From the NCBI GenBank assembly GCA_015654725.1, contig JAATGI010000182.1:1-5709 (forward strand): DNA of 5,709 bases. Reading direction: 5' to 3'. This stretch comes from Rhodospirillales bacterium. Its GTDB lineage: Bacteria > Pseudomonadota > Alphaproteobacteria > ATCC43930 > CGMCC-115725. The notes beneath the pieces were generated by a model. That model saw nothing but the letters and a program-made list of their open reading frames with translations. It was not told the origin of the DNA and searched no databases. The stretch's first letter is position 1, and the number at the start of each line of letters is the position of its first letter. The position numbers were made by a program, and so were the translations under genes. Positions 1-5,709 of this stretch are shown here, one piece after another.

Positions 1-576
1 CCGGTGCGGCCGGTGGTGCGGCCGCCGAGCGGCGATCCCGACCTGATCAAGCTGCTCCTGGACATCGGGGTGCAAAGCTTTCTCATTCCGATGGTCGAAA
101 GCGCCGAGCAGGCGCGCGCGCTGGTGCAGGCCACGCGCTATCCGCCGCGCGGCGTCCGCGGCGTCGGCCATGTGTTGGGGCGCGCCTCGCGCTGGTGCCG
201 GATCGGCGATTATCTGAAACGGTCGGACGACGAGATTTGCTTGCTGGTGCAGATCGAAAGCCGCAAGGGCATGGACCGTCTCGAAGCGATCGCGGCGGTG
301 GAAGGCGTCGACGGGCTGTTCGTCGGCCCGGCCGATTTGTCGGCGGCGCTCGGCCATACCGGCGATATGGCGCATCCCGAGGTCCAAGCCGCGATCGAGG
401 CGACGCTGGCGCGCATTATCGCGACCGGCAAACCGGCCGGCACCATCACCAGCGGCGCCGCCAATACCAAGCGCCTGTTCGCGAGCGGTTGCGGTTTCGT
501 CGCGGCCGGCGCCGATGTGCTGTTGTTTGCCAACGCCGTCGATCGGTTGGCGCGCGAGCTGCGCGAGCCGTCATAA
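1..576 (+). CDS. HpcH/HpaI-family aldolase, 5'-truncated by window edge
   Basis: This is a class II (divalent-metal) aldolase of the HpcH/HpaI/GarL family. These enzymes cleave 4-hydroxy-2-oxo acids to pyruvate or a related 2-oxo acid plus an aldehyde, in the cytoplasm. The reading frame is open from base 1 to TAA at 574-576, giving 191 visible residues. Family members are about 250-265 residues, so roughly 65 N-terminal residues, including the catalytic His/Asp segment, lie outside the window. Visible family marks are the VVRPP segment at bases 13-27, whose Arg (19-21) matches the catalytic Arg; the RYPPRGVRGVG segment (about 136-168); LVQIES with the metal-ligand Glu at 256-258; and GPADLS with the metal-ligand Asp at 334-336. 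The similarity to E. coli HpaI runs almost to the C-terminus. It is followed after 31 bases by a ring-cleavage dioxygenase gene, which fits a lower meta-pathway role. The exact substrate is not determined, and a GarL-like sugar-acid aldolase is the main alternative. Confidence 0.9.
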   Translation, partial: PVRPVVRPPSGDPDLIKLLLDIGVQSFLIPMVESAEQARALVQATRYPPRGVRGVGHVLGRASRWCRIGDYLKRSDDEICLLVQIESRKGMDRLEAIAAVEGVDGLFVGPADLSAALGHTGDMAHPEVQAAIEATLARIIATGKPAGTITSGAANTKRLFASGCGFVAAGADVLLFANAVDRLARELREPS

Positions 577-593
577 CGGGAACGGAAACGAAC

Positions 594-605
594 GAAGGGG
601 TGGAG
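594..605 (+). promoter_or_regulatory. Ribosome binding site for the extradiol dioxygenase gene
   Basis: A purine-rich stretch, AAGGGGTGGAG, lies just before ATG 608. The AAGGGG part ends 7 bases before the start codon, which is a good Shine-Dalgarno spacing. It supports ATG 608 over the in-frame upstream codons inside the aldolase gene. Confidence 0.65.
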
Positions 606-607
606 AC

Positions 608-1528
608 ATGACCGGAGTCACCGAACTCGGCTATATGCGCCTCGGCGTCAGCAGCCTCGCCCGCTGGAAGGAATACGCCACCGAAATTCTCGGCTTCGAA
701 TTGGCCGAAGAGGGCGAGCCGCGACGCTGCTATCTCCGCATGGATTCCTGGCACCATCGATACATTCTGGAAGAAGATGGCAGCGACGATCTGAACGCGC
801 TCGGCCTGCGCGTCGCCGGACCGGAGGAGTTCGCCGAGATGCATCGCCGGCTTGTGGAGGCCGGGGTGCTACATGAAATCGGCTCGCGCGCCTTGGCGCG
901 GGATCGCCATGTTCTGGAATTGATGACGCTCGAAGACCCGAACGGCAATCCGATCGAGCTCTTTCACGGGCCGCACGTTCAATATGGCAAGCCGTTCCAT
1001 CCCGGCCGCCGCATGTATGGCGGCTTCGCGACCGGCACGGCCGGAATGGGCCACTGCCTGATCCGCAATTTCGGCCTCGACGCGACCTACAAATTCTATC
1101 GCTTGCTCGGCATGCGCGGCGGCATCCAATACCAATCGCCACGGCCCGACGGCTCGATCAACGAGTTCATGTTCTTCGATTGCAACGACCGCCAGCACAC
1201 GCTGGGCTTCGGCATCGGCGAAAAAAAGCGCATCAACCACGTCATGATGGAGGCCAAATCCTTCGACGATCTGGCCTTCACTTACAATCTGGTCAAGGCG
1301 CGGCAAATTCCGATCGGCATCGATCTCGGCCGGCATGCCAACGACCATCTCTATTCCTTCTATTTCGCCAATCCATCGGGTTGGATGTGCGAATATGCTT
1401 GGGGCTCGCGGCCGGCCTTGGCGCAGTCGGAATATTATGACGGCGATGTCTACGGCCATGACCACCAGGACGCCGTGATCGACGAACAATGGGACGTTCG
1501 CGCCTCGGCCCTTCGAGCCGCGGAATAG
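608..1528 (+). CDS. Type I extradiol ring-cleavage dioxygenase (BphC/HsaC-like, two VOC domains)
   Basis: This 306-residue protein is a vicinal-oxygen-chelate extradiol dioxygenase, which opens a catechol ring next to the two hydroxyls using Fe(II) (rarely Mn) and O2. The length matches two-domain members such as BphC (about 290-300 residues). The N-terminal VOC half (about residues 5-122) starts with ELGYMRLGVSS and ends with DPNGNPIELFHGP. The catalytic C-terminal half (about 140-265) carries everything expected by comparison with BphC: metal ligands His149 (GMGH), His211 (RINH) and Glu262 (CEYAW), plus His197 (RQHTL), His243 and Asp246 (GRHANDH) and Tyr252 (SFY). An active enzyme is therefore predicted. 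In two places where BphC has a His-His pair, only the second His is kept (Gln196-His197, Asn210-His211). ATG 608 is chosen because of its Shine-Dalgarno site and because the VOC fold begins right after it. The gene lies 31 bases after the aldolase and 14 before the Mo subunit gene. The substrate is unknown; bicyclic or substituted catechols are typical for two-domain members. Confidence 0.9.
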   Translation: MTGVTELGYMRLGVSSLARWKEYATEILGFELAEEGEPRRCYLRMDSWHHRYILEEDGSDDLNALGLRVAGPEEFAEMHRRLVEAGVLHEIGSRALARDRHVLELMTLEDPNGNPIELFHGPHVQYGKPFHPGRRMYGGFATGTAGMGHCLIRNFGLDATYKFYRLLGMRGGIQYQSPRPDGSINEFMFFDCNDRQHTLGFGIGEKKRINHVMMEAKSFDDLAFTYNLVKARQIPIGIDLGRHANDHLYSFYFANPSGWMCEYAWGSRPALAQSEYYDGDVYGHDHQDAVIDEQWDVRASALRAAE

Positions 1529-1542
1529 CCGATCCTTTCGCG

Positions 1543-3891
1543 ATGATGAAATTCGGTGTCGGCCAGGCGGTGCCTCGCTTCGAGGATGTCCGCCTGTTGC
1601 GCGGGCAGGGCCGCTTTCAAGACGATATCAACCTGCATGGCCAGGTCCATGCGGTTTTTTTGCGCTCGCCGCACGCCCACGCCCGTATCCGCTCGATCGA
1701 CACGGCAACGGCCGCCGACGCGCCCGGCGTGCTCGCGATCTATACCGGGAAGGATTACGCGGCCGACGGACTGGGCCAGCCCAAGGCGACGATGCCGCGC
1801 AAAAAGGCCGACGGCTCGCCGCTGTTCGCGCCGCAACGCCCGGCGCTGGTGTCGGATCGCGTTCGTTATGTCGGCGATCCGGTGGCGATGATTGTCGCCG
1901 CGACGCTCAACCAGGCCAGGGATGCGGCCGAGCTGATCGCGATCGACTATGAGCCGCTGCCCGCCGTCACCTCGGTCGCCGAGGCGGCGCTGTCCGACGC
2001 GCCGCGCGTATGGGACCAGAATCCCGACAACATCTCGCACCTCTTTGAGCGCGGCGACAAACGCAAGGCCGACGAGGCGTTCGCCCGCGCATACCATATC
2101 GTTCGCCGCCGCTATGTCATCAGCCGCGTCCACGCCCAGTATATGGAGCCGCGCGGCCTTATCGGCGCTTACGATTCCGGGCAGGATCGCTACACGCTCT
2201 ATGCCAACGTCAATTACCCGCACCGCGTCCGCAACATGCTGGCCAACCAAGTGTTCAAGGTGCCGGAAAGCAAGGTGCGGGTGGTGACGCACGATGTCGG
2301 CGGCGGCTTCGGCACCAAGGGCTGGCACTATGTCGAGGACCGGCTGACGCTGTGGGCGTCGCGCAAGCTCGACCGGCCGGTGAAATGGGCCTGCGAGCGC
2401 TCGGAGGTGCTGCTGGCCGACGAGCATGCCCGCGACAATATCGGCGAGATCGAGCTGGCCTTGGACAAGGACGGCACGATTCTCGGCTTGCGGCTCGATA
2501 TGCTCGCCAATATCGGCGCCTATATCGCCTCCGACCGGCAGCTGCTCACGCCGTTCGGCATGATCGGGACCGTGGTCGGCGTCTATCGCATTCCGGCCGC
2601 CTATGTCGCGATCCGCGCGGTGCTATCGAACACCAGCCCGACCGCGCCTTATCGCGGGGCCGGCCGGCCCGAAGCGAGCTATCTGATCGAGCGCGCGATC
2701 GAAGCGGCGGCGGACGAGATTGGAATCGATGCCATCGAGCTGCGACGGCGCAATACCATCCCGGCGGACGCCATGCCCTATCAGACGGCGCTGGGCCCGC
2801 ATTACGATTGCGGCGATTTCGCCAAGAATTTGACGATGGCGCTTGAGGCCGCCGATTATGCCGGCCTCGCGCCGCGACGCGAACAGGCCAAGGCACGCGG
2901 CCGGCTGCGCGGCGTCGGCGTCGCCAATGTCATCGAGCAGGCCGCCGGCCCGGTGCCGGAATATGCCGAAATCCGCTTCAATCCGAGCGGCACGGTCATC
3001 GTCCTTCTCGGCACCAAGTCGCACGGCCAGGGCCACGACACCGCGTTCAAGCAGATTCTGAATCAGCAACTCGGCATCGATCCCGCCGACGTTCAATATA
3101 TCGACGGCGACACCGATACCGTCGCGTTCGGCATGGGCTCGAACGGTTCGCGCTCGATGGTGTCGGGCGGCTCGGCGCTCGTGCGCGCCAGCGACAAGGT
3201 GATCGAAAAGGGGCGCAAAATAGCCGCGCATCTTCTCGAAGCCGCCGAAGCGGATATCGCTTTCGCCGAAGGGACCTTCACCGTGGCTGGGACCGATCGC
3301 GTCATCGCGCTCAAAGAGGTCGCCAAGGCGGCGTTCCAACCGGCGCGGCTGCCGCCCGGCTTGGAGCCAGGGCTTTATGAGAACGCGACCTACCTGCCGA
3401 GCGAGACCTACCCCAATTCCTGCCATGTCGCGGAGGTCGAGATCGATCCCGACACCGGCACCGTCGCCCTGGTGAAATATCTCGTCGTCGACGATGTCGG
3501 CACGGTGATAAATCCGCTGACCCTGAAGGGCCAGATTCACGGCGGCGTGGCGCAGGGCGTGGGCCAGATTCTGATGGAGCAGGTGGCCTATGAGCCGGGC
3601 AGCGGGCAGCTTCTGTCCGCGAGCTTCATGGACTACGCCATGCCGCGCGCCGACACGTTGTGCGACATGGAGGTGATCAGCAATCCGGTTCCCACCACGA
3701 CCAATCCGCTTGGCGCCAAAGGCGCCGGCGAGGCGGGCTGCGTTGGCGCCTTGCCGGCGGTGATGATCGCGGTGATGGACGCGCTGAGGGCGGAAGGCGT
3801 GCGCGAGCTCGACATGCCCGCGACCAGCGAACGGGTATGGCGCGCGCTGCGGCAAGCCCGCGCCGACCGGAGAGCCGAACACACGAACTGA
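1543..3891 (+). CDS. Xanthine dehydrogenase/CoxL-family molybdopterin-binding large subunit
   Basis: This 782-residue protein is the Mo-cofactor (molybdopterin cytosine dinucleotide type) catalytic subunit of an aerobic hydroxylase, the family of CO dehydrogenase CoxL, quinoline 2-oxidoreductase and related ring or aldehyde hydroxylases. Length fits the usual 770-810. Order of parts: N-terminal GVGQAVPRFEDVRLLRGQGRF typical of CoxL-like chains; a/b hammerhead domain (about 20-140); MEPRG at 201-205; VGGGFGTKG at 252-260; active-site loop PYRGAGR at 369-375 (form II-like, not the AYxCSFR loop of true CO dehydrogenase); GQGH at 495-498; and GAKGAGE at 724-730, where Glu730 is the expected catalytic base. 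Two adjacent ATGs (1543, 1546) are the likely start, since family proteins begin with a short lead before GxGQxV. An in-frame ATG at 1489 would add 18 unconserved residues and overlap the dioxygenase gene by 40 bases. No good Shine-Dalgarno site precedes 1543, so translational coupling to the upstream gene is likely. FAD and [2Fe-2S] subunit genes are not adjacent. True CO oxidation is unlikely; an N-heterocycle, aromatic or aldehyde substrate is more plausible. Confidence 0.92.
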   Translation: MMKFGVGQAVPRFEDVRLLRGQGRFQDDINLHGQVHAVFLRSPHAHARIRSIDTATAADAPGVLAIYTGKDYAADGLGQPKATMPRKKADGSPLFAPQRPALVSDRVRYVGDPVAMIVAATLNQARDAAELIAIDYEPLPAVTSVAEAALSDAPRVWDQNPDNISHLFERGDKRKADEAFARAYHIVRRRYVISRVHAQYMEPRGLIGAYDSGQDRYTLYANVNYPHRVRNMLANQVFKVPESKVRVVTHDVGGGFGTKGWHYVEDRLTLWASRKLDRPVKWACERSEVLLADEHARDNIGEIELALDKDGTILGLRLDMLANIGAYIASDRQLLTPFGMIGTVVGVYRIPAAYVAIRAVLSNTSPTAPYRGAGRPEASYLIERAIEAAADEIGIDAIELRRRNTIPADAMPYQTALGPHYDCGDFAKNLTMALEAADYAGLAPRREQAKARGRLRGVGVANVIEQAAGPVPEYAEIRFNPSGTVIVLLGTKSHGQGHDTAFKQILNQQLGIDPADVQYIDGDTDTVAFGMGSNGSRSMVSGGSALVRASDKVIEKGRKIAAHLLEAAEADIAFAEGTFTVAGTDRVIALKEVAKAAFQPARLPPGLEPGLYENATYLPSETYPNSCHVAEVEIDPDTGTVALVKYLVVDDVGTVINPLTLKGQIHGGVAQGVGQILMEQVAYEPGSGQLLSASFMDYAMPRADTLCDMEVISNPVPTTTNPLGAKGAGEAGCVGALPAVMIAVMDALRAEGVRELDMPATSERVWRALRQARADRRAEHTN

Positions 3892-3898
3892 AGGCAAC

Positions 3899-3903
3899 AG
3901 GAG
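3899..3903 (+). promoter_or_regulatory. Ribosome binding site for the alpha/beta hydrolase gene
   Basis: AGGAG lies 5 bases upstream of ATG 3909, in the 17-base gap after the Mo subunit stop codon. It fixes the hydrolase start. The longer open frame running back into the Mo subunit gene has no comparable site and encodes an unrelated arginine-rich sequence. Confidence 0.75.
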
Positions 3904-3908
3904 ACAAC

Positions 3909-4955
3909 ATGAATACGGAACCGCTAACGATTGCCGAACAGGGCGCCTTTTGGGTCGGCGTTCAGCGCGTCGAAAAGCCGTTTGGGCTGGTCGCGACCGG
4001 GCAAATGTTCGTGCAGTACCAAATTCCGGCCGAGCGCCGTCACCGCTATCCGCTGGTGATGGTGCATGGCGGCGGCGGACAGGGCCTCGATTACCTCAGC
4101 ACGCCCGACGGCAGGCCGGGTTGGGCGGAATATTTCCTGCGCCAAGGCTATGCCGTCTACGTGGTCGATCGCGTCGCCCATGGAAGGGCACCCTATCACC
4201 CCGACGTGCAAGGCCCGGCGACACCGCCAATGGACTATCAATTCCTGCAGGCATTTTTTACCGCCTCGGCGAAATTCGGACGGCATCCGCGGGCCAAGCT
4301 CCATACGCAATGGCCGGGCAGCGGCGAGATCGGCGATCCCGCCGTCGATCAACTGATCGCCGGGATGGGGCCGATGCCGGCGAGTTTCGTCGCCATTCAA
4401 GAGGCGATGAAACGCTGCGGTGCCGAACTGCTGGATAAGATCGGGCCTTCCATTTTGATGACCCATTCGATGGGCGGGCCGTTTGGCTGGATCATGGCCG
4501 ATACCAGGCCGGCGCTTGTCAAGGCGATCGTCGCGGCCGAGCCGGTCAGCCCGGCGTTTTTTGAGATACCGGGCCTCGGCGGCCTCGAATGGGGCGTGAC
4601 CGCGATTCCAATGACCTACGATCCGCCGGTCGGCGATCCGTCCGAATTGAAGCGCGTCTTGCGGCCCGCCCCCAGCCCCGATCTGCCGGACTGCTATGTG
4701 CAGGCGGAGCCGGCGCGCCAGCTCGTCAATCTGAAAGGCATTCCGATCCTGCTGGTCGCCTCGGAAGCGTCATGGCTCGCGCTAACCAATCACGGTGTCC
4801 ACGATTATCTGGCGCAGGCCGGCGCGACGATCGAGCATCTGCGCCTCGAAGACGCCGGTATCCGCGGCAACGGTCACATGATGATGAGCGAGAAGAACAG
4901 CGATGAGGTCGCCGCCGTGCTGGCGCAGTGGCTCGATCGCCTTCGCCTGAAGTAG
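3909..4955 (+). CDS. Alpha/beta-fold hydrolase, esterase 713-like
   Basis: This 348-residue serine hydrolase most resembles, from memory, the Alcaligenes esterase 713 group. Shared-looking segments are MVHGGGG (residues 51-57, oxyanion-hole strand), STPDGRPGWAEYFLRQGY (64-81), the nucleophile elbow THSMGG (185-190, Ser187), AAEP with Glu211 after the next strand, and GNGHMMMSEKN (320-330) with His323. Ser187-Glu211-His323 is the probable triad; placing a Glu acid after strand 6 follows esterase 713 and is an inference here. The elbow has Thr in place of the first Gly of GxSxG. No signal peptide is evident: the N-terminus MNTEPLTIAEQ is polar, so a cytoplasmic enzyme is likely, whereas I recall esterase 713 as exported. 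Residues about 105-180 form a cap-like insertion. The gene sits 17 bases after the Mo subunit with its own good ribosome binding site, so it is probably the operon's last gene. It may hydrolyse an ester, lactone or ring-fission product; the substrate is unknown. Confidence 0.85.
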   Translation: MNTEPLTIAEQGAFWVGVQRVEKPFGLVATGQMFVQYQIPAERRHRYPLVMVHGGGGQGLDYLSTPDGRPGWAEYFLRQGYAVYVVDRVAHGRAPYHPDVQGPATPPMDYQFLQAFFTASAKFGRHPRAKLHTQWPGSGEIGDPAVDQLIAGMGPMPASFVAIQEAMKRCGAELLDKIGPSILMTHSMGGPFGWIMADTRPALVKAIVAAEPVSPAFFEIPGLGGLEWGVTAIPMTYDPPVGDPSELKRVLRPAPSPDLPDCYVQAEPARQLVNLKGIPILLVASEASWLALTNHGVHDYLAQAGATIEHLRLEDAGIRGNGHMMMSEKNSDEVAAVLAQWLDRLRLK

Positions 4956-4965
4956 GTCCGCGGAA

Positions 4966-5709
4966 TCAGAGGCCGAACATGTTGAGCGGCAGGCCGAGAT
5001 GCGCGCGGCCGATCGGCCCGGCGAAATTGAGGTATTGCGACGAGATGTGGCTCTTATACATGCCGCAGTCGCGATAATAGCGTTGGATGCGCTGACCCTT
5101 TTTCGCCGCCGCCGAGCTCGCGTTGTTGAAGATGATCTCGGTCGCCTGGCAGGCGAGCTGCCCGGCATGCTGCATCTGGCCCCAGAGCCGGATATTGTCC
5201 TCGATCGTAATGAGTTGGCCGGTTTCCGCCCAGCGTTCGCAATACTCCATATACATCTGGCCGGTGCGAACCATGATCGCCTCGGCGGCATCGGCGAGCG
5301 TCGTGGCTTGGCCGAGCGTGCGCTGAAAGTCGGGATGTTCCGCGCGCTTGACGACCGGCGGAAACAACGTGTCGCGGGTCTTGATGATCCGCTCGAAATC
5401 GTCGATGGCGGCGCGCGCCGCGCCGATCACGGGCGTCACCAGCGACATGTGATACGGGCCCATCACCCGGCCGAGATACATCGGGTTGCCGTGGAGCCGC
5501 GTGCCCGGCGTGCCGTCGCGCATGCTCTCGGGCTCCGCCCACATCCGCGGCGTGAAGACGGCGTGGTGCTCGGGCACGAACACCTTATCGACCTTGACGC
5601 TGTTGGAGCCGCTGGCCCGCATGCCGAGCGTCTTGTCGCCGCCCCAATCGTCGAGGATCGTGACCTTGTCCTTGGGGATCACGACATTGAGCGTGTTGGG
5701 CGGATTGGC
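4966..5709 (-). CDS. Acyl-CoA-dehydrogenase-fold flavin monooxygenase, oxygenase component, 5'-truncated
   Basis: The frame is open from the right window edge and stops at TGA (4966-4968 on the + strand), giving 247 visible residues of a family usually about 390-420 long, so around 150 N-terminal residues are missing. The GTG at 5680-5682 is internal, since coding continues above it (NPPNTLNVV before IPKDKV). The sequence fits group D two-component monooxygenases (p-hydroxyphenylacetate hydroxylase C2, HsaA, DszC), which use reduced flavin supplied by a separate reductase to hydroxylate aromatic or other substrates. Seen features: DDWGGDKTLGMRASGSNSV (visible residues 20-38), matching the flavin-binding W...GMR.(S/T)GS loop; a long helical C-terminal domain (about 75-235) typical of the acyl-CoA dehydrogenase C-terminal region; and RYYRDCGMYKSH near the end (about 210-221). 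A true acyl-CoA dehydrogenase is less likely because the loop and C-terminus match the monooxygenase branch. The gene is convergent with the hydrolase, with 10 bases between stops, and its flavin reductase is not in view. Confidence 0.82.
   Translation of the reverse strand, partial: ANPPNTLNVVIPKDKVTILDDWGGDKTLGMRASGSNSVKVDKVFVPEHHAVFTPRMWAEPESMRDGTPGTRLHGNPMYLGRVMGPYHMSLVTPVIGAARAAIDDFERIIKTRDTLFPPVVKRAEHPDFQRTLGQATTLADAAEAIMVRTGQMYMEYCERWAETGQLITIEDNIRLWGQMQHAGQLACQATEIIFNNASSAAAKKGQRIQRYYRDCGMYKSHISSQYLNFAGPIGRAHLGLPLNMFGL

Noticed and set aside
4..24. Nine-base direct repeat GTGCGGCCG at 4-12 and 16-24.
   Set aside because: It encodes VRP twice in the conserved VVRP region of the aldolase, is short and GC-rich, and has no other copies nearby that I noticed. 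Chance codon reuse is enough.
1222..1228. A AAA AAG heptamer in the zero frame of the dioxygenase gene, the classic -1 frameshift signal, with about 70 open codons in the -1 frame to 1440.
   Set aside because: The lysines fit the KKRINH segment of the family, no stimulatory stem-loop or internal Shine-Dalgarno is obvious, and the shifted product has no recognisable sequence and would lose the metal-ligand Glu262 and one His. Probably chance.
1655..1661. Run of seven T bases in the Mo subunit gene, considered as a frameshift or assembly error.
   Set aside because: The frame stays intact on both sides and the encoded AVFLRSPHAHA matches the family, so no indel is indicated.
2623..3897. Long open frame of 424 codons on the - strand opposite the Mo subunit, and a 325-codon one at 1450-2427.
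   Set aside because: Both lie opposite a clearly conserved coding sequence. Long antisense frames are expected from strong G/C third-position bias, and their products are low-complexity with no family marks.
3660..3908. Possible N-terminal extension of the hydrolase overlapping the Mo subunit gene.
   Set aside because: The extension is arginine-rich shadow sequence in another frame of the conserved Mo subunit C-terminus, and the Shine-Dalgarno site at 3899-3903 marks ATG 3909 as the start.
4941..4952. CTTC-GCCT-GAAG inverted repeat at the hydrolase 3' end, as a possible terminator.
   Set aside because: The stem is only four pairs, it lies within coding sequence, and no T-run follows.

Overview
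The window looks like part of an aromatic or heteroaromatic degradation locus from a GC-rich proteobacterium, probably an alphaproteobacterium. That assignment is an inference from the strong G/C bias at third codon positions, the compact gene packing and the flavour of the encoded proteins. No rRNA, tRNA, mobile element, CRISPR array or long non-coding stretch is visible. The two ends of the window cut genes, so the locus continues on both sides.

Layout: four genes run on the + strand as an apparent operon. They are (1) the C-terminal two thirds or so of an HpcH/HpaI-type class II aldolase (1-576, start missing); (2) a two-domain type I extradiol ring-cleavage dioxygenase of the BphC/HsaC type with all expected iron ligands and acid/base residues (608-1528); (3) a molybdenum-cofactor large subunit of the xanthine dehydrogenase/CoxL family with a form II-like PYRGAGR active-site loop (1543-3891); and (4) an alpha/beta hydrolase resembling Alcaligenes esterase 713 (3909-4955). 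Gaps between them are 31, 14 and 17 bases. A fifth gene faces them on the - strand, ending 10 bases away (4966-5709, start missing). It is an acyl-CoA-dehydrogenase-fold flavin monooxygenase oxygenase component of the HpaH-C2/HsaA/DszC type.

How they might work together (inference): the Mo hydroxylase and the reduced-flavin monooxygenase could each put hydroxyl groups on a ring or oxidise a side chain. The extradiol enzyme would open the resulting catechol by meta cleavage. The hydrolase would split an ester or a ring-fission product. The HpaI-type aldolase would cleave the resulting 4-hydroxy-2-oxo acid to pyruvate plus an aldehyde. The substrate cannot be read from the sequence.

Most notable points: the Mo subunit has no FAD or [2Fe-2S] partner gene next to it; the hydrolase belongs to an esterase 713-like group rather than the usual meta-cleavage-product hydrolases; and this mix of enzymes does not match a named pathway that I recognise. 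Promoters for both transcription units must lie outside the window, and no convincing terminator is seen.
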